From Nitrospinaceae bacterium (lineage in GTDB: Bacteria > Nitrospinota > Nitrospinia > Nitrospinales > VA-1): 15,599 bases of DNA. Of this stretch, positions 7,192 to 14,402 are shown piece after piece; the first letter of the stretch is position 1; the number at the start of each line of letters is the position of its first letter. The position numbers and the translations under genes were made by a program. The notes beneath the pieces were generated by a model. That model was not told the origin of the DNA. It searched no databases and was given only the letters and a program-made list of their open reading frames with translations. The stretch spans positions 1 through 15,599 of the forward strand of contig DUAA01000208.1 of the NCBI GenBank assembly GCA_012961055.1, written 5' to 3'.

Positions 7192-7723
7192 GTTTTGGTT
7201 GGTTGGGGCTTTTTAAAAGATATAGGCTGAAGTTTCTTTACAATGGTTTTAAACGATTCAATTGAAAAAATATTTACGTCTTACTTTTGTTTTGTGTTGG
7301 GAACACTATTTGTCATCTGAGAGTACTGATTTTTTTCAAAGAGTGATTGTTTGTCTTGCTGTCTTGCATTATCCGGCTCAAAAAACCCGCCAGATAGTAA
7401 TATTTGGGCTGGCTAGTATTTGCTTAGGGCTTGGTACCATTTATCTAAAATTAGGTCACGAAAATATGTCATAAATTTTATTGGATTCGGTAGGGTGCTG
7501 TTTATGATTTTAGTATTAAGTTATATTAGGTTGGTGTTAATGTTAGGCATTTCGTCCGCTCTACGTCCATTTTAACGAGGGTTTTTTTAATCGATTTGTG
7601 GGCTGGAAATTCTAATTTATTATGCTCAAAATTTAAATCTTAATTGGGCGTTTTTCCACATCCCGTTGCGAATGAAAGTTTGCTCTATGAATACTAGGGA
7701 TATTTAAGGCCAAAAAATTTGTT
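7192..7723 (+). other. Gene-poor gap with short hydrophobic open frames, possible remnant
   Basis: No confident gene lies in these 532 bp. Short frames are present. An ATG at 7188 overlaps the hydrolase stop (ATGA) and gives 25 residues ending at 7265. ATG 7243 gives 25 residues ending in a hydrophobic run (7320). TTG 7262 gives 70 residues to 7474, with a probable membrane helix near its end (FGLASICLGLGTIYL). ATG 7504 gives 23 hydrophobic residues to 7575. They lie in different frames and overlap, which could reflect a decayed small membrane-protein gene or chance. I see no terminator hairpin with a T-run and no convincing promoter for rarA. Confidence 0.4.
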
Positions 7724-8983
7724 ATGGAATTATTTCCAGAATATGAAAGAAAAACACTTGTTTCGCCACTGGCTGATAGGATGCGCCCTGGAAATTGGAA
7801 AGCGTTTACCGGGCAGGAACATCTGGTAGGAATTGGTCTGCCGCTGAGAGAGTTGATGGAGTCGGGTTCACGGCTATCCTTTATTTTATGGGGACCGCCG
7901 GGTACTGGTAAGACAACACTTGCGCGGATAGCATCCCGATTCACCGGAAGCGAGTTTTTTGAAATCAGTGCCGTGAATGCCGGGGTCGCTGATATTAGGA
8001 AGATTGTCGAAGGTGCTAAGCTATCCTGGAAGTCTAAAAATAAGGAGACGATATTATTCATTGATGAAATACACCGGTTTAATAAGGCTCAGCAAGATGC
8101 CGTTCTTCCTCATATAGAGAATGGAACAATTCGTTTGATCGGAAGTACCACCGAGAATCCTTCCTTTGAGGTAATTCCGGCTCTCCGTTCACGATGTCAG
8201 ACTTTTCGGCTTGAACCTTTGGAGCGTAGTCAAATTAGAGATATTCTTGATAGGGCATTGAGGGATTCAGAAAAAGGTTTGGGGAAATCTTCATTGCCAA
8301 TTGACGAGATGGCATTAAATTTGATTGTTAGTTTTGCCAATGGCGATGCACGCCAGGCTCTCAATGTGCTTGAAGCGGCTTATGATGTGGTTTTCTTCAG
8401 AAAGGGAAAACAAGTTGACTTGAAAACTGTTGAGGGAATCATTCATAAAACTGCAATTCTTTATGATAAAAAGGGCACAGAACATTATGATCATGCTTCA
8501 GCCTTTCAGAAAAGTCTACGTGGTTCAGACGCAGATGCGGCGATATATTGGTTGGCAAAAATGATTGCAGGTGGTGAAGGACCAAGTTTTATTATTCGGC
8601 GATTATTGGTCACAGCAGCCGAAGATGTAGGCAATGCAGACCCCAATGCTTTCATATTAGTTCAAGCTGTCGCGCTTGCGGTGGAAAAATTGGGATTTCC
8701 CGAAGCCCGTATTCCTCTTGCCCAGGCGGTGATTTATGTTGCTCAAGCACCCAAGGATAATTCTGCCATTGTGGCGATCGACCAAGCTTTGGATGATATC
8801 CAGAAAAAAGGGTTATCCTATCCTGTTCCGGTTCACCTGAAAGACACGCACTACAAAGACGCCAAGCCCAAGCATGGGTTTGGCGTGGATTATAAATATC
8901 CTCATGACCAAAATTCAGAGGGGCAGGAATATTTACCGAAGCAATTAAAAAACAGAAAATATGTTCCCATCAGTCGCCATTAG
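7724..8983 (+). CDS. rarA: Replication-associated recombination protein A (AAA+ ATPase, RarA/MgsA)
   Basis: A 419-residue cytoplasmic AAA+ ATPase related to clamp loaders and RuvB; it works at stalled replication forks with single-strand-binding protein and the replisome. Motifs in order are LADRMRP and FTGQEHLVG at the N-terminus, Walker A GPPGTGKT (57-64), Walker B LFIDEIHRFNK with Asp114 and Glu115, sensor 1 at GSTTENPSF (140-148), the arginine finger region ALRSRC (Arg157) and sensor 2 with GDARQALN. The C-terminal half holds the tetramerisation domain with AEDVGNADP and ALAVEKLGFPEARIPLAQAVIY, and the closing PVHLKD...YKYPHD that is diagnostic of RarA. Length and motif order are normal. 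The start at ATG 7724 has only a weak ribosome binding site. No partner gene is nearby. The identification is firm. Confidence 0.95.
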   Translation: MELFPEYERKTLVSPLADRMRPGNWKAFTGQEHLVGIGLPLRELMESGSRLSFILWGPPGTGKTTLARIASRFTGSEFFEISAVNAGVADIRKIVEGAKLSWKSKNKETILFIDEIHRFNKAQQDAVLPHIENGTIRLIGSTTENPSFEVIPALRSRCQTFRLEPLERSQIRDILDRALRDSEKGLGKSSLPIDEMALNLIVSFANGDARQALNVLEAAYDVVFFRKGKQVDLKTVEGIIHKTAILYDKKGTEHYDHASAFQKSLRGSDADAAIYWLAKMIAGGEGPSFIIRRLLVTAAEDVGNADPNAFILVQAVALAVEKLGFPEARIPLAQAVIYVAQAPKDNSAIVAIDQALDDIQKKGLSYPVPVHLKDTHYKDAKPKHGFGVDYKYPHDQNSEGQEYLPKQLKNRKYVPISRH

Positions 8984-9083
8984 GCGTGGGGCCAATGAGT
9001 AATAACTGATTTTGGTAAGCAAAGAATTATCTTTGTATGATTAGCCTTTGCTCATTCCCTCCCAGGGTAATGAACAGTGGTGG

Positions 9084-9112
9084 TTGATGATTTGCCTTCT
9101 TCGTGGTATAGA
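9084..9112 (+). promoter_or_regulatory. Possible promoter for the LRR-serB pair
   Basis: TTGATG (9084-9089) and TATAGA (9107-9112) are 17 bp apart, each matching the consensus at 4/6; TAGAAT two bases on is an alternative -10. Transcription would start near 9119, about 40 bases before the LRR start codon. The strength is moderate. Confidence 0.4.
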
Positions 9113-9162
9113 ATGCATCCGCGTCTTCGATGAAGAAAGCACATTTTAATTAAGGAATCATG

Positions 9163-9618
9163 ATGAGTGAGAGCTCCCGTTTTGATAATGTTGATGAGAT
9201 TTTTGAAGGTCGGTTGCGTGGTAATCAGCTGATGCTCAGTGGTAAGGGCCTGACCCCCGAAGAGGCGGAGCTCTTGTGGCAAGCACCAAAAATGCAGGAA
9301 GTCAGTTGGCTGGATTTGGACGATAATAATTTGGGTGATCACGGAGTCCAGGGGCTAGTTGAATGTGGTTATTTAGAAAATGTCCAGTATTTGAACCTCA
9401 ACCAGAATAATGTGAGCGATGAGGGGTTAAGGTTCCTAGCTGATGCAAAATATCTGGTTAAACTGAAGCGTTTACATTTAAAAGGCAACCCCATAATGGG
9501 AGAGGGTGTTATTGCGTTGTTCAGTTCTGAAACTCTTGAGAATTTGTCTACCTTTCAGGTTAATGACGGTTGGACCTGTAAAAAAAGGGAGGGGTGGCGT
9601 TACAAGCCACGTGTTTGA
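9163..9618 (+). CDS. Small ribonuclease-inhibitor-type leucine-rich-repeat protein
   Basis: A 151-residue protein without signal peptide or membrane segment. Adjacent ATG codons lie at 9160 and 9163; the AAGGA site at 9152-9156 is better spaced for the second. Residues 1-45 are acidic and helical (LTPEEAELLWQAP). About three leucine-rich repeats of the ribonuclease-inhibitor subtype follow: LDLDDNNLGDHGVQGL (50-65), LNLNQNNVSDEGLRFL (77-92) and LHLKGNPIMGEGVIAL (104-119). The conserved LxLxxNxxxDEG asparagines are intact. The C-terminus is short, with a basic, tryptophan-containing tail. Such repeats form curved solenoids that bind other proteins. The length allows only a very small arc, so it is probably an adaptor domain and not an enzyme. 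Its stop is 3 bp before serB, so the two are almost certainly cotranscribed and perhaps translationally coupled. The partner is unknown. Confidence 0.85.
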   Translation: MSESSRFDNVDEIFEGRLRGNQLMLSGKGLTPEEAELLWQAPKMQEVSWLDLDDNNLGDHGVQGLVECGYLENVQYLNLNQNNVSDEGLRFLADAKYLVKLKRLHLKGNPIMGEGVIALFSSETLENLSTFQVNDGWTCKKREGWRYKPRV

Positions 9619-9621
9619 ATT

Positions 9622-10869
9622 ATGTCTTCGCCTATATTTTCCTCTAATCAATTGCATATTCATATTTCAGCGCAAGACCGACCCGGAATTCTAGCCGAAA
9701 CCTTAGCATTTATTGTTCATACGGGTTGTAATGTGGTGGATATCAAGCAATTTGTCTTCAATGGATTGCTCAATCTTTCTATTCTTCTTGACCATTGCGA
9801 TGAGGGTAGAGTTCAGCCTCTAAGAAAGGATCTGTCTATCTATGCGGATAAAATGGGTTTTACAGCTACCCTTTATCCTTGGGAAACGGCCACCCGTCCG
9901 GATGTTTCTTACTCACATCGTTCTGTGGTGACCCTGCTTTGTGATTCTATTCCATCCTCTGGTTTTTTGGAAGTTACTCAGGTTTTTGCTGATCTTGATA
10001 TCAACATTCTGCGTATTGAGCAATTGGACTCTGGGGATGTCCATGCACTGGAGTTTGTCATAGGAACTCGCGAAGCCCATTCATCTGTGGAAGTATTGGA
10101 TGCCTTGGTGAAATTCAAGGAAAAATATGGGGTTGATATTGCGGTACAGGAAGAAACTTACTTTAGAAGGAATAGAAGATTGATTGTATTGGATGCTGAT
10201 ATGACCTTCCTCCAATGCGAAGTAATTGATGAGCTGGGTAGGCTTGCTGGAGTGGGTGGGGAAATGGCTAAAATTACCCATCAGGCGATGAATGGCGAAA
10301 TGGACTTTAAATCGTCTTTGTTGAAGCGTGTGAAATTGTTGAAAGGTCTTCCTCAAGAAAGACTGTACAAATTATCCAACTCCCTTCCTCTGACACCGGG
10401 AGCGGAAACCCTAGTAAATACCTTGAAATATTTGGGTTATAAAATTGCCTTGGTCAGTGGTGGATTTCAGTTCTTTATCGATAAGATTAAAGATGAGTAT
10501 TGTTTAGATTATGGATTTGCAAATCGATTGGAAATAAAAAATGGACGGGTTTCAGGAGAGTTGGTAGGGCAAATTATTGATGCTGAGGCCAAAGAAAAAA
10601 TCTTGGTCTCTCTTGCAGAAAAAGACGGGTTATCACTTCGTCAGGTAGTAGCTGTCGGGGATGGGGCCAATGATATTAAAATGTTGGCCCGGGCTGGACT
10701 GGGGATCGCTTTTAATGCAAAGCCCATTGTGCAACGTCAGGCACGAGCCAGCATTAATCAATCTGATTTAAAATTAATCCTTTATTTTCTGGGTATTAAC
10801 GGCAATGATCTTAAGGAATTAGGTGAGATGGCGCGTGGGGGAAAAATTCAATCATGGCTATCAAAATAA
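9622..10869 (+). CDS. serB: Phosphoserine phosphatase with tandem ACT domains
   Basis: A 415-residue cytoplasmic enzyme that removes phosphate from O-phosphoserine, the last step of serine synthesis (EC 3.1.3.3). Two ACT-type regulatory domains come first (about 9-85, with ISAQDRPGILAE, and 100-177, with SVVTLLCDSIPSSG). They are followed by a HAD phosphatase. The nucleophile motif is DADMT (Asp191 and Asp193, both of the required aspartates), and FLQCEVIDELGRLAG matches SerB. Motif II is LVSGGFQFF with Ser279, the lysine is in IIDAEAKEKIL (Lys324), and motif IV is GDGAND (Asp347, Asp351). The double-ACT layout is known in mycobacterial SerB2 and others, where serine binding tunes activity, so feedback control by serine is plausible. 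The ATG at 9622 has no ribosome binding site of its own, and coupling to the upstream gene 3 bp away explains this. The identification is firm. Confidence 0.96.
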   Translation: MSSPIFSSNQLHIHISAQDRPGILAETLAFIVHTGCNVVDIKQFVFNGLLNLSILLDHCDEGRVQPLRKDLSIYADKMGFTATLYPWETATRPDVSYSHRSVVTLLCDSIPSSGFLEVTQVFADLDINILRIEQLDSGDVHALEFVIGTREAHSSVEVLDALVKFKEKYGVDIAVQEETYFRRNRRLIVLDADMTFLQCEVIDELGRLAGVGGEMAKITHQAMNGEMDFKSSLLKRVKLLKGLPQERLYKLSNSLPLTPGAETLVNTLKYLGYKIALVSGGFQFFIDKIKDEYCLDYGFANRLEIKNGRVSGELVGQIIDAEAKEKILVSLAEKDGLSLRQVVAVGDGANDIKMLARAGLGIAFNAKPIVQRQARASINQSDLKLILYFLGINGNDLKELGEMARGGKIQSWLSK

Positions 10870-11210
10870 TAAAGGGAATGAAGAAAGTGTTAAGCAGAAG
10901 TTTTATTTTTATATGCCAAGTATTTGACAGAAAGAGTGCCTGTGATTTTGTCAATTCTTGTTACCGCTAGATGACTAATATTGTATTCTTGCAACAGAAA
11001 GCTACTTCTGAAGTGTTACATTCATGTCAATGGATATAAGAGTTTCTTCAATAATCGAAGATATGAGGATGGTCTTAGAGATCGTACCGAAACTTACCAA
11101 ATTTTAGCTTATGTTTTGCTATGAGAATATCGGCATAGCCTTGTTACTCTTCAATTAACAAGGATCCAATTTTTCTTACCGATGATCCATATCCGGCAAG
11201 ATCACAAGTA

Positions 11211-11232
11211 GCGGAGGGGTCCTCCTGTCCGC
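11211..11232. repeat. GC-rich imperfect hairpin
   Basis: GCGGA (11211-11215) pairs with TCCGC (11228-11232), and an overlapping alternative pairs GGAGG (11213-11217) with CCTCC (11221-11225). On the plus strand it is followed by CTGTTTT, a short T-run. It is much more GC-rich than the flanks. It could be a weak terminator or a remnant of a repeat element. Confidence 0.4.
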
Positions 11233-11243
11233 CTGTTTTAATG

Positions 11244-11274
11244 ATTGCGTAACGATAGTCTACGTTATGCCAAT
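11244..11274. repeat. Inverted repeat with 8-base loop, 3' of the DUF2284 gene
   Basis: ATTGCGTAACG (11244-11254) pairs with CGTTATGCCAAT (11263-11274) around the loop ATAGTCTA. The core is eight consecutive pairs, one of them G-T; a bulged C at 11271 then allows three more. It starts 36 bases past the stop of the minus-strand gene. There is no U-tract on either strand, so classic Rho-independent termination is not supported. Confidence 0.5.
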
Positions 11275-11309
11275 ATTTGTTGAATGAAAAACAGTCTATT
11301 ATTTATACC

Positions 11310-11849
11310 TTAACCAAGAAGTACCATGCCTATGGAATGGTTTTCTGTGCAGGGGATTTGTTGGCCCAGGTCATCCCAACCATTATTACGAATGGTCTCA
11401 TTCACATCGATGCCACAGGCTTGAAGTGTTGGACGAGCTTTATCGGGATATTGGCAGTTTGTTGTGATAGTGCAAGGGGTACACAAGTTACAGGGTTGAG
11501 CAAATAGAGCGAAAGCTCTGTTAAAGCCTTTAGCCTTTAAGTACTTTTCTAAATGGATGCCAATTTGGCTGATATGTGTATCTGGACTAGCGTTAATAAG
11601 CAGAGCTGTATCATACTCAGGAATAATTTCAGCCATTTCTTCCGCATCAGGAGTAAAAGGAGGACAAGTCAGTAGCGACCCATAGCGGGAGCAACCATAT
11701 TGGCATTGCAGTTTCATCCAATGGGCTATAGATATTGTCTTGGTTGAAATTACCTTAGCCTTGGTACACCCTAAGCTAATCGACTTCTGAATCATTTCCT
11801 GATTCATACGAGTATTCTCAGGTAGAAATTTTACGTTTTCAGGGGGCAT
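11310..11849 (-). CDS. DUF2284 family cysteine-rich predicted metal-binding protein
   Basis: A 179-residue cytoplasmic protein of the DUF2284/COG5423 group. It carries ten cysteines (28, 49, 53, 62, 120, 123, 126, 132, 145, 167). Diagnostic patterns are WMKLQCQYGCSRYGSLLTCPP (44-64, with Cys49, Cys53 and Cys62), then AQPCNLCTPC (117-126), a further cysteine at 132, and RPTLQACGIDVNET (139-152). The spacing suggests an iron-sulfur cluster or another thiolate metal site; the biochemical function of the family is not established. The length is normal. The ATG at 11849 is preceded by AAAGGC as a usable ribosome binding site. It is a single-gene unit divergent from the HAD-rsmE-scpA genes, with its own near-consensus promoter and hairpins at its 3' end. 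The family assignment is firm; the role is unknown. Confidence 0.88.
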   Translation of the reverse strand: MPPENVKFLPENTRMNQEMIQKSISLGCTKAKVISTKTISIAHWMKLQCQYGCSRYGSLLTCPPFTPDAEEMAEIIPEYDTALLINASPDTHISQIGIHLEKYLKAKGFNRAFALFAQPCNLCTPCTITTNCQYPDKARPTLQACGIDVNETIRNNGWDDLGQQIPCTENHSIGMVLLG

Positions 11850-11887
11850 TTGCCTTTACGCTATTCCTTTATTTTCTATGTGCTGTT

Positions 11888-11916
11888 ATTATTAAGTAGG
11901 TGAGACTTAAGGTCAA
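11888..11916 (-). promoter_or_regulatory. Near-consensus promoter for the DUF2284 gene
   Basis: On the minus strand TTGACC (11916-11911) is a 5/6 match to the -35 box, followed after 17 bp by AATAAT (11893-11888), a 5/6 match to the -10 box. Transcription would start near 11881, giving a leader of about 30 bases to ATG 11849. Confidence 0.62.
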
Positions 11917-12076
11917 GGCAAGAACTAGTTTCCCTGTATGTTGGATCTTTGAAACATTTTCTGGGAACCAATTTGTTCCTAATTTTTTATCCTTCATATT
12001 GATTATTTTAGAGTTACCTTACTCTACTTTCTACTGATAAACTCCCAAAATCTACGAGCTGAAATACAACAACAAT

Positions 12077-12083
12077 AGGTGAG
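12077..12083 (+). promoter_or_regulatory. Ribosome binding site supporting the TTG start at 12086
   Basis: AGGTGAG is a strong Shine-Dalgarno match shortly before TTG 12086. An in-frame TGA at 12080-12082 rules out any start further upstream, and the catalytic aspartate is only ten codons in, so no later start is reasonable. The rare TTG start is therefore well constrained. Confidence 0.6.
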
Positions 12084-12085
12084 AA

Positions 12086-12808
12086 TTGAAATTCCCGTTT
12101 AAAGCAATTGGTTTTGATTGGGCACATACCTTGGTAGATTTGGGCGAGGAAGATGACCGGCGACCATTGGAAAGAGTTTTTGCTTATTTACAGGTGAAAG
12201 GAATTTTCTTGCCTGACTTTGAAGAATGCTTGGAAAAATCGAGAGAACTCTTTAAATCTATGATAGAGCTTTCCCGAACAACACATCGGGAAGCACGTTA
12301 TGAAGAAGTTCTACAGTATCTGCTCTCTTATTTCAAAGTTCCATGGGAAGGTAGGGTTTCTATCAATGAAATTTTGGAAATTTATTATAAAGAAGTTTAT
12401 CAGGAGAGAAGTATCTTTCCCGAGGTGGTTTCTGTTTTAAAACAATTACACCAATTGGGTATACCCATGGGGATTGTTTCCAATACTACTAATCCTGTCT
12501 TCATGAAGAAATTTGAGTTGGAAGGCACAGGATTGAAAGAGTATTTTGATTTTACGATTTACTCGTCAGGATTCCCATTTCGCAAACCACATTCTTCAAT
12601 TTTCCAGTTAGCAATAAGCCTTTTTCAGTTGCCACCCGCTACAATTCTTTTTGTGGGAGACAATCCTTCCGCAGATATTGTGGGAGCGCAGGGGGTGGGC
12701 ATGAAGACGGCATGGTTGAATCGCAAGAAGCGACAGGCTGATATTTGTCCCGATTTTGAGCTGAGCTCTCTAGACGATTTATTGCAAATAAATTCGGTTA
12801 ATGTATGA
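12086..12808 (+). CDS. HAD-superfamily hydrolase with an atypical nucleophile motif
   Basis: A 240-residue cytoplasmic protein starting at TTG. It has the HAD core with a helical cap (about 20-105). Motif I is GFDWAHTL with nucleophile Asp11, motif II is GIVSNTT with Ser132, the lysine is in RKPHSSIF (Lys167), and motif IV is FVGDNPSADIVGA with Asp192 and Asp197. The position two residues after the nucleophile, an Asp in HAD phosphatases, is Ala13. Phosphonoacetaldehyde hydrolase has the similar motif DWAGT, and haloacid dehalogenases also lack this Asp, so the protein may not be an ordinary phosphatase. I see no Schiff-base lysine that would prove a phosphonatase, and the rest looks like the general YjjG/Gph-type group. 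It overlaps rsmE by 4 bp (ATGA). The superfamily is firm; the substrate is unknown. Confidence 0.87.
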   Translation: MKFPFKAIGFDWAHTLVDLGEEDDRRPLERVFAYLQVKGIFLPDFEECLEKSRELFKSMIELSRTTHREARYEEVLQYLLSYFKVPWEGRVSINEILEIYYKEVYQERSIFPEVVSVLKQLHQLGIPMGIVSNTTNPVFMKKFELEGTGLKEYFDFTIYSSGFPFRKPHSSIFQLAISLFQLPPATILFVGDNPSADIVGAQGVGMKTAWLNRKKRQADICPDFELSSLDDLLQINSVNV

Positions 12809-13551
12809 GTTCTCTGCGCAAATTTTTTGTGTCCAGAGAACAGATTACAAATAAAAGGGTGGTTCTTACTGGTCCCGATGTTCCACATATTAGAACCGTA
12901 TTGAGGTTGAAAGTAGGAGATTCAATTCATGTAATCAGTGATTCAGATAAGTTACTTACAGTGAGGCTGATTGAAGTAAAGTCCAAAGTAGTTCATGGAG
13001 AGGTGATCGCTTCTGAAACGATTTATATGGAATCCCCTTTAGCCGTTCATTTAGGGCAAGCCTTGACCAAGGCCAACAAGTTTGATGTGATATTAAGAAA
13101 GTCTGTAGAACTGGGAGTGTGCTCTGTTACTCCCTTGGTGACTGAACGATGCATAGTAAAAATATACCCGGTAAAGAGAAGAGATAAAATCGAACGTTGG
13201 AAAAAAATTGCACGTGAAAGTTCTAAGCAATGCGGTCGTTCCAAGGTTCCTCAGGTTGCGGAGAATATTGAAACCTTGGAAGCTTTTTGTCGCAATAATA
13301 GGGAGCAGGACCTTAAACTTGTGTTTTGGGAACTAGAGGAAAACCAATTCCTTAAAGATCTTAAGCTGAAGGAGGTACCGTGCTCCGTTGCAGTCCTGAT
13401 TGGGCCAGAAGGTGGGTTCAGTCAGGTTGAGGTAGAAAAAGCTCGGCAGTACGGATTCCAAACAGTGAGCCTGGGGCCTCGGATTCTTCGGGCGGAAACG
13501 GCCCCTTTGGTGGCTTTAACGCTTTTACAATCGCTATGGGGTGACCTGTAA
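12805..13551 (+). CDS. rsmE: 16S rRNA m3U1498 methyltransferase
   Basis: A 248-residue cytoplasmic enzyme of the SPOUT class that methylates N3 of uridine 1498 in 16S rRNA using S-adenosylmethionine (EC 2.1.1.193). The N-terminal PUA-like domain (1-75) starts with LRKFFVS and contains HIRTVLRLKVGD. The catalytic domain shows LGQALTKANKFDVILRK (83-99), a VELGVCSVTPL segment, RESSKQCGRSKVP (137-149), the cofactor-binding VLIGPEGGF (197-205) and LGPRILRAETA (223-233), which forms the trefoil knot. All are diagnostic of RsmE and the length is typical. The start codon overlaps the stop of the HAD gene (ATGA) and there is no separate ribosome binding site, implying translational coupling. The identification is firm. 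Confidence 0.96.
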   Translation: MSSLRKFFVSREQITNKRVVLTGPDVPHIRTVLRLKVGDSIHVISDSDKLLTVRLIEVKSKVVHGEVIASETIYMESPLAVHLGQALTKANKFDVILRKSVELGVCSVTPLVTERCIVKIYPVKRRDKIERWKKIARESSKQCGRSKVPQVAENIETLEAFCRNNREQDLKLVFWELEENQFLKDLKLKEVPCSVAVLIGPEGGFSQVEVEKARQYGFQTVSLGPRILRAETAPLVALTLLQSLWGDL

Positions 13552-13610
13552 ACTATTCTAATCATAATCCGGTTATCATTCATTGTAACTCGTAATAAAA
13601 ATCTTGAGCC

Positions 13611-13616
13611 TATAAT
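13611..13616 (+). promoter_or_regulatory. TATAAT box immediately before scpA
   Basis: A perfect TATAAT ends 6 bases before ATG 13623, so initiation here would give an almost leaderless scpA message, which fits the missing ribosome binding site. The best -35 candidate, TTGTAA at 13583-13588, is 22 bp away and too distant. The support is weak. Confidence 0.3.
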
Positions 13617-13622
13617 TTGACT

Positions 13623-14402
13623 ATGACATATCGATGCAAACTGGAAATTTTTGAAGGTCCACTGGATCTGCTTCTTCATCTACTCAAAGAACAAAAGATG
13701 GATATTTATGATATCCCGATTTCTGAAATCACCCGGCAGTATATGGAGTCCCTGGCGTTGATGAAGGAGTTGAACCTCGAACTGGTTGGGGAGTATTTAG
13801 TCATGGCCGCAGAACTGGCACACATCAAGTCTAAAACTTTACTCCCAACTCCTGAAACGGATGATGAATGGGATGCCGGAGGTGGAGAAGACCCTCGTGC
13901 GGAATTGATGCGCAGGTTACGGGAATATCAGCGATATCGGGATGCAGCATTTGAGCTAAGGATGAAAGAACATGATCAACAACAAATTTTTGTGCGCGGC
14001 GGGCAAATTGAGGTTGAACAGGACTCCGAAGAGAAAGAACTGGTTGAGGTAACTGTTTTTGATTTGTTTAAAGCCTACCAGAAAATCCTGGATACTAAAT
14101 CGTTTGAAAAAGATTATGAAATTGAAATTAATGAAATATCGGTCACAGACCGAATTGAACACATCATGGAAATTCTCAATTCGGTGGAAAGCGTCACCTT
14201 TGATTCTTTGTTCACCGTTCTAAATAGCAAACATGAAATTATCGTGACTTTTCTTGCCATTTTAGAATTAATGCGTCTCAAATTATTGAGGATCCAACAA
14301 ACGCACCACTTTGAAACTATCCGAATTTATAAAGCCGCTAATCAAGAAACTCAGGAGGCGATCCTGAAAGAATACCACCGCTCTACGAACTCCGAACCTT
14401 GA
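13623..14402 (+). CDS. scpA: Segregation and condensation protein A (kleisin)
   Basis: A 259-residue cytoplasmic kleisin that bridges the SMC ATPase heads and, with ScpB, forms the bacterial condensin acting on chromosome compaction and segregation. The N-terminal domain carries the signature FEGPLDLLLHLLKEQKMDIYDIPI and EYLVMAAELAHIKSKTLLP (about 55-75). An acidic linker with EWDAGGGEDP follows, then a middle helical section. The C-terminal winged-helix domain (about 180-250) includes SVTFDSLF and VTFLAILELMRLKLL. The length is normal. A TTG at 13617 would add two residues, but ATG 13623 is more credible. No ribosome binding site is visible. It begins 71 bp after rsmE. scpB, often the next gene, is not present here: the downstream 312 bp have no gene and the next one is on the other strand. 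The identification is firm. Confidence 0.95.
   Translation: MTYRCKLEIFEGPLDLLLHLLKEQKMDIYDIPISEITRQYMESLALMKELNLELVGEYLVMAAELAHIKSKTLLPTPETDDEWDAGGGEDPRAELMRRLREYQRYRDAAFELRMKEHDQQQIFVRGGQIEVEQDSEEKELVEVTVFDLFKAYQKILDTKSFEKDYEIEINEISVTDRIEHIMEILNSVESVTFDSLFTVLNSKHEIIVTFLAILELMRLKLLRIQQTHHFETIRIYKAANQETQEAILKEYHRSTNSEP

Larger units (their letters stand above)
10870..11309. other. Non-coding gap between serB and the DUF2284 gene
   Basis: These 440 bp carry no supported gene. A 30-residue frame at 10878-10970 has its GGGA too close to the ATG to be a credible ribosome binding site. A perfect TTGACA at 10924-10929 lacks a matching -10 box. The right end holds two hairpin-forming sequences (11211-11232 and 11244-11274), which lie in the 3' trailer of the minus-strand DUF2284 gene. 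Nothing resembling a tRNA or a known structured RNA was recognised. Confidence 0.6.

Noticed and set aside
9017..9032. CAAAGA-ATTA-TCTTTG hairpin after rarA as a terminator
   Set aside because: The stem is AT-rich and no T-run follows, so it does not meet terminator criteria.
10924..10929. Perfect TTGACA downstream of serB as a promoter
   Set aside because: No -10 box at 15-19 bp and no gene downstream on that strand.
10878..10970. 30-residue open frame after serB
   Set aside because: Its GGGA is too close to the ATG to act as a ribosome binding site, and nothing in its composition suggests a protein.
11277..11507. 76-residue plus-strand open frame
   Set aside because: It lies antisense to the well-supported DUF2284 gene, starts with TTG and shows no domain; a shadow frame.
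11968..11983. Imperfect palindrome GGAACCAATTTGTTCC followed by a T-run as a terminator
   Set aside because: No plus-strand gene ends before it, and the stem is short with two mismatched positions; at most a weak operator.
6107..12052. Exact 14-mer AAACTCCCAAAATC at 6107-6120 and 12039-12052, both upstream of genes
   Set aside because: In an AT-rich 15.6-kb window one shared 14-mer is close to chance expectation, and the flanks do not extend the match.
13617..13622. TTG start for scpA two codons before the ATG
   Set aside because: No ribosome binding site and no conserved residues gained; ATG 13623 is simpler.
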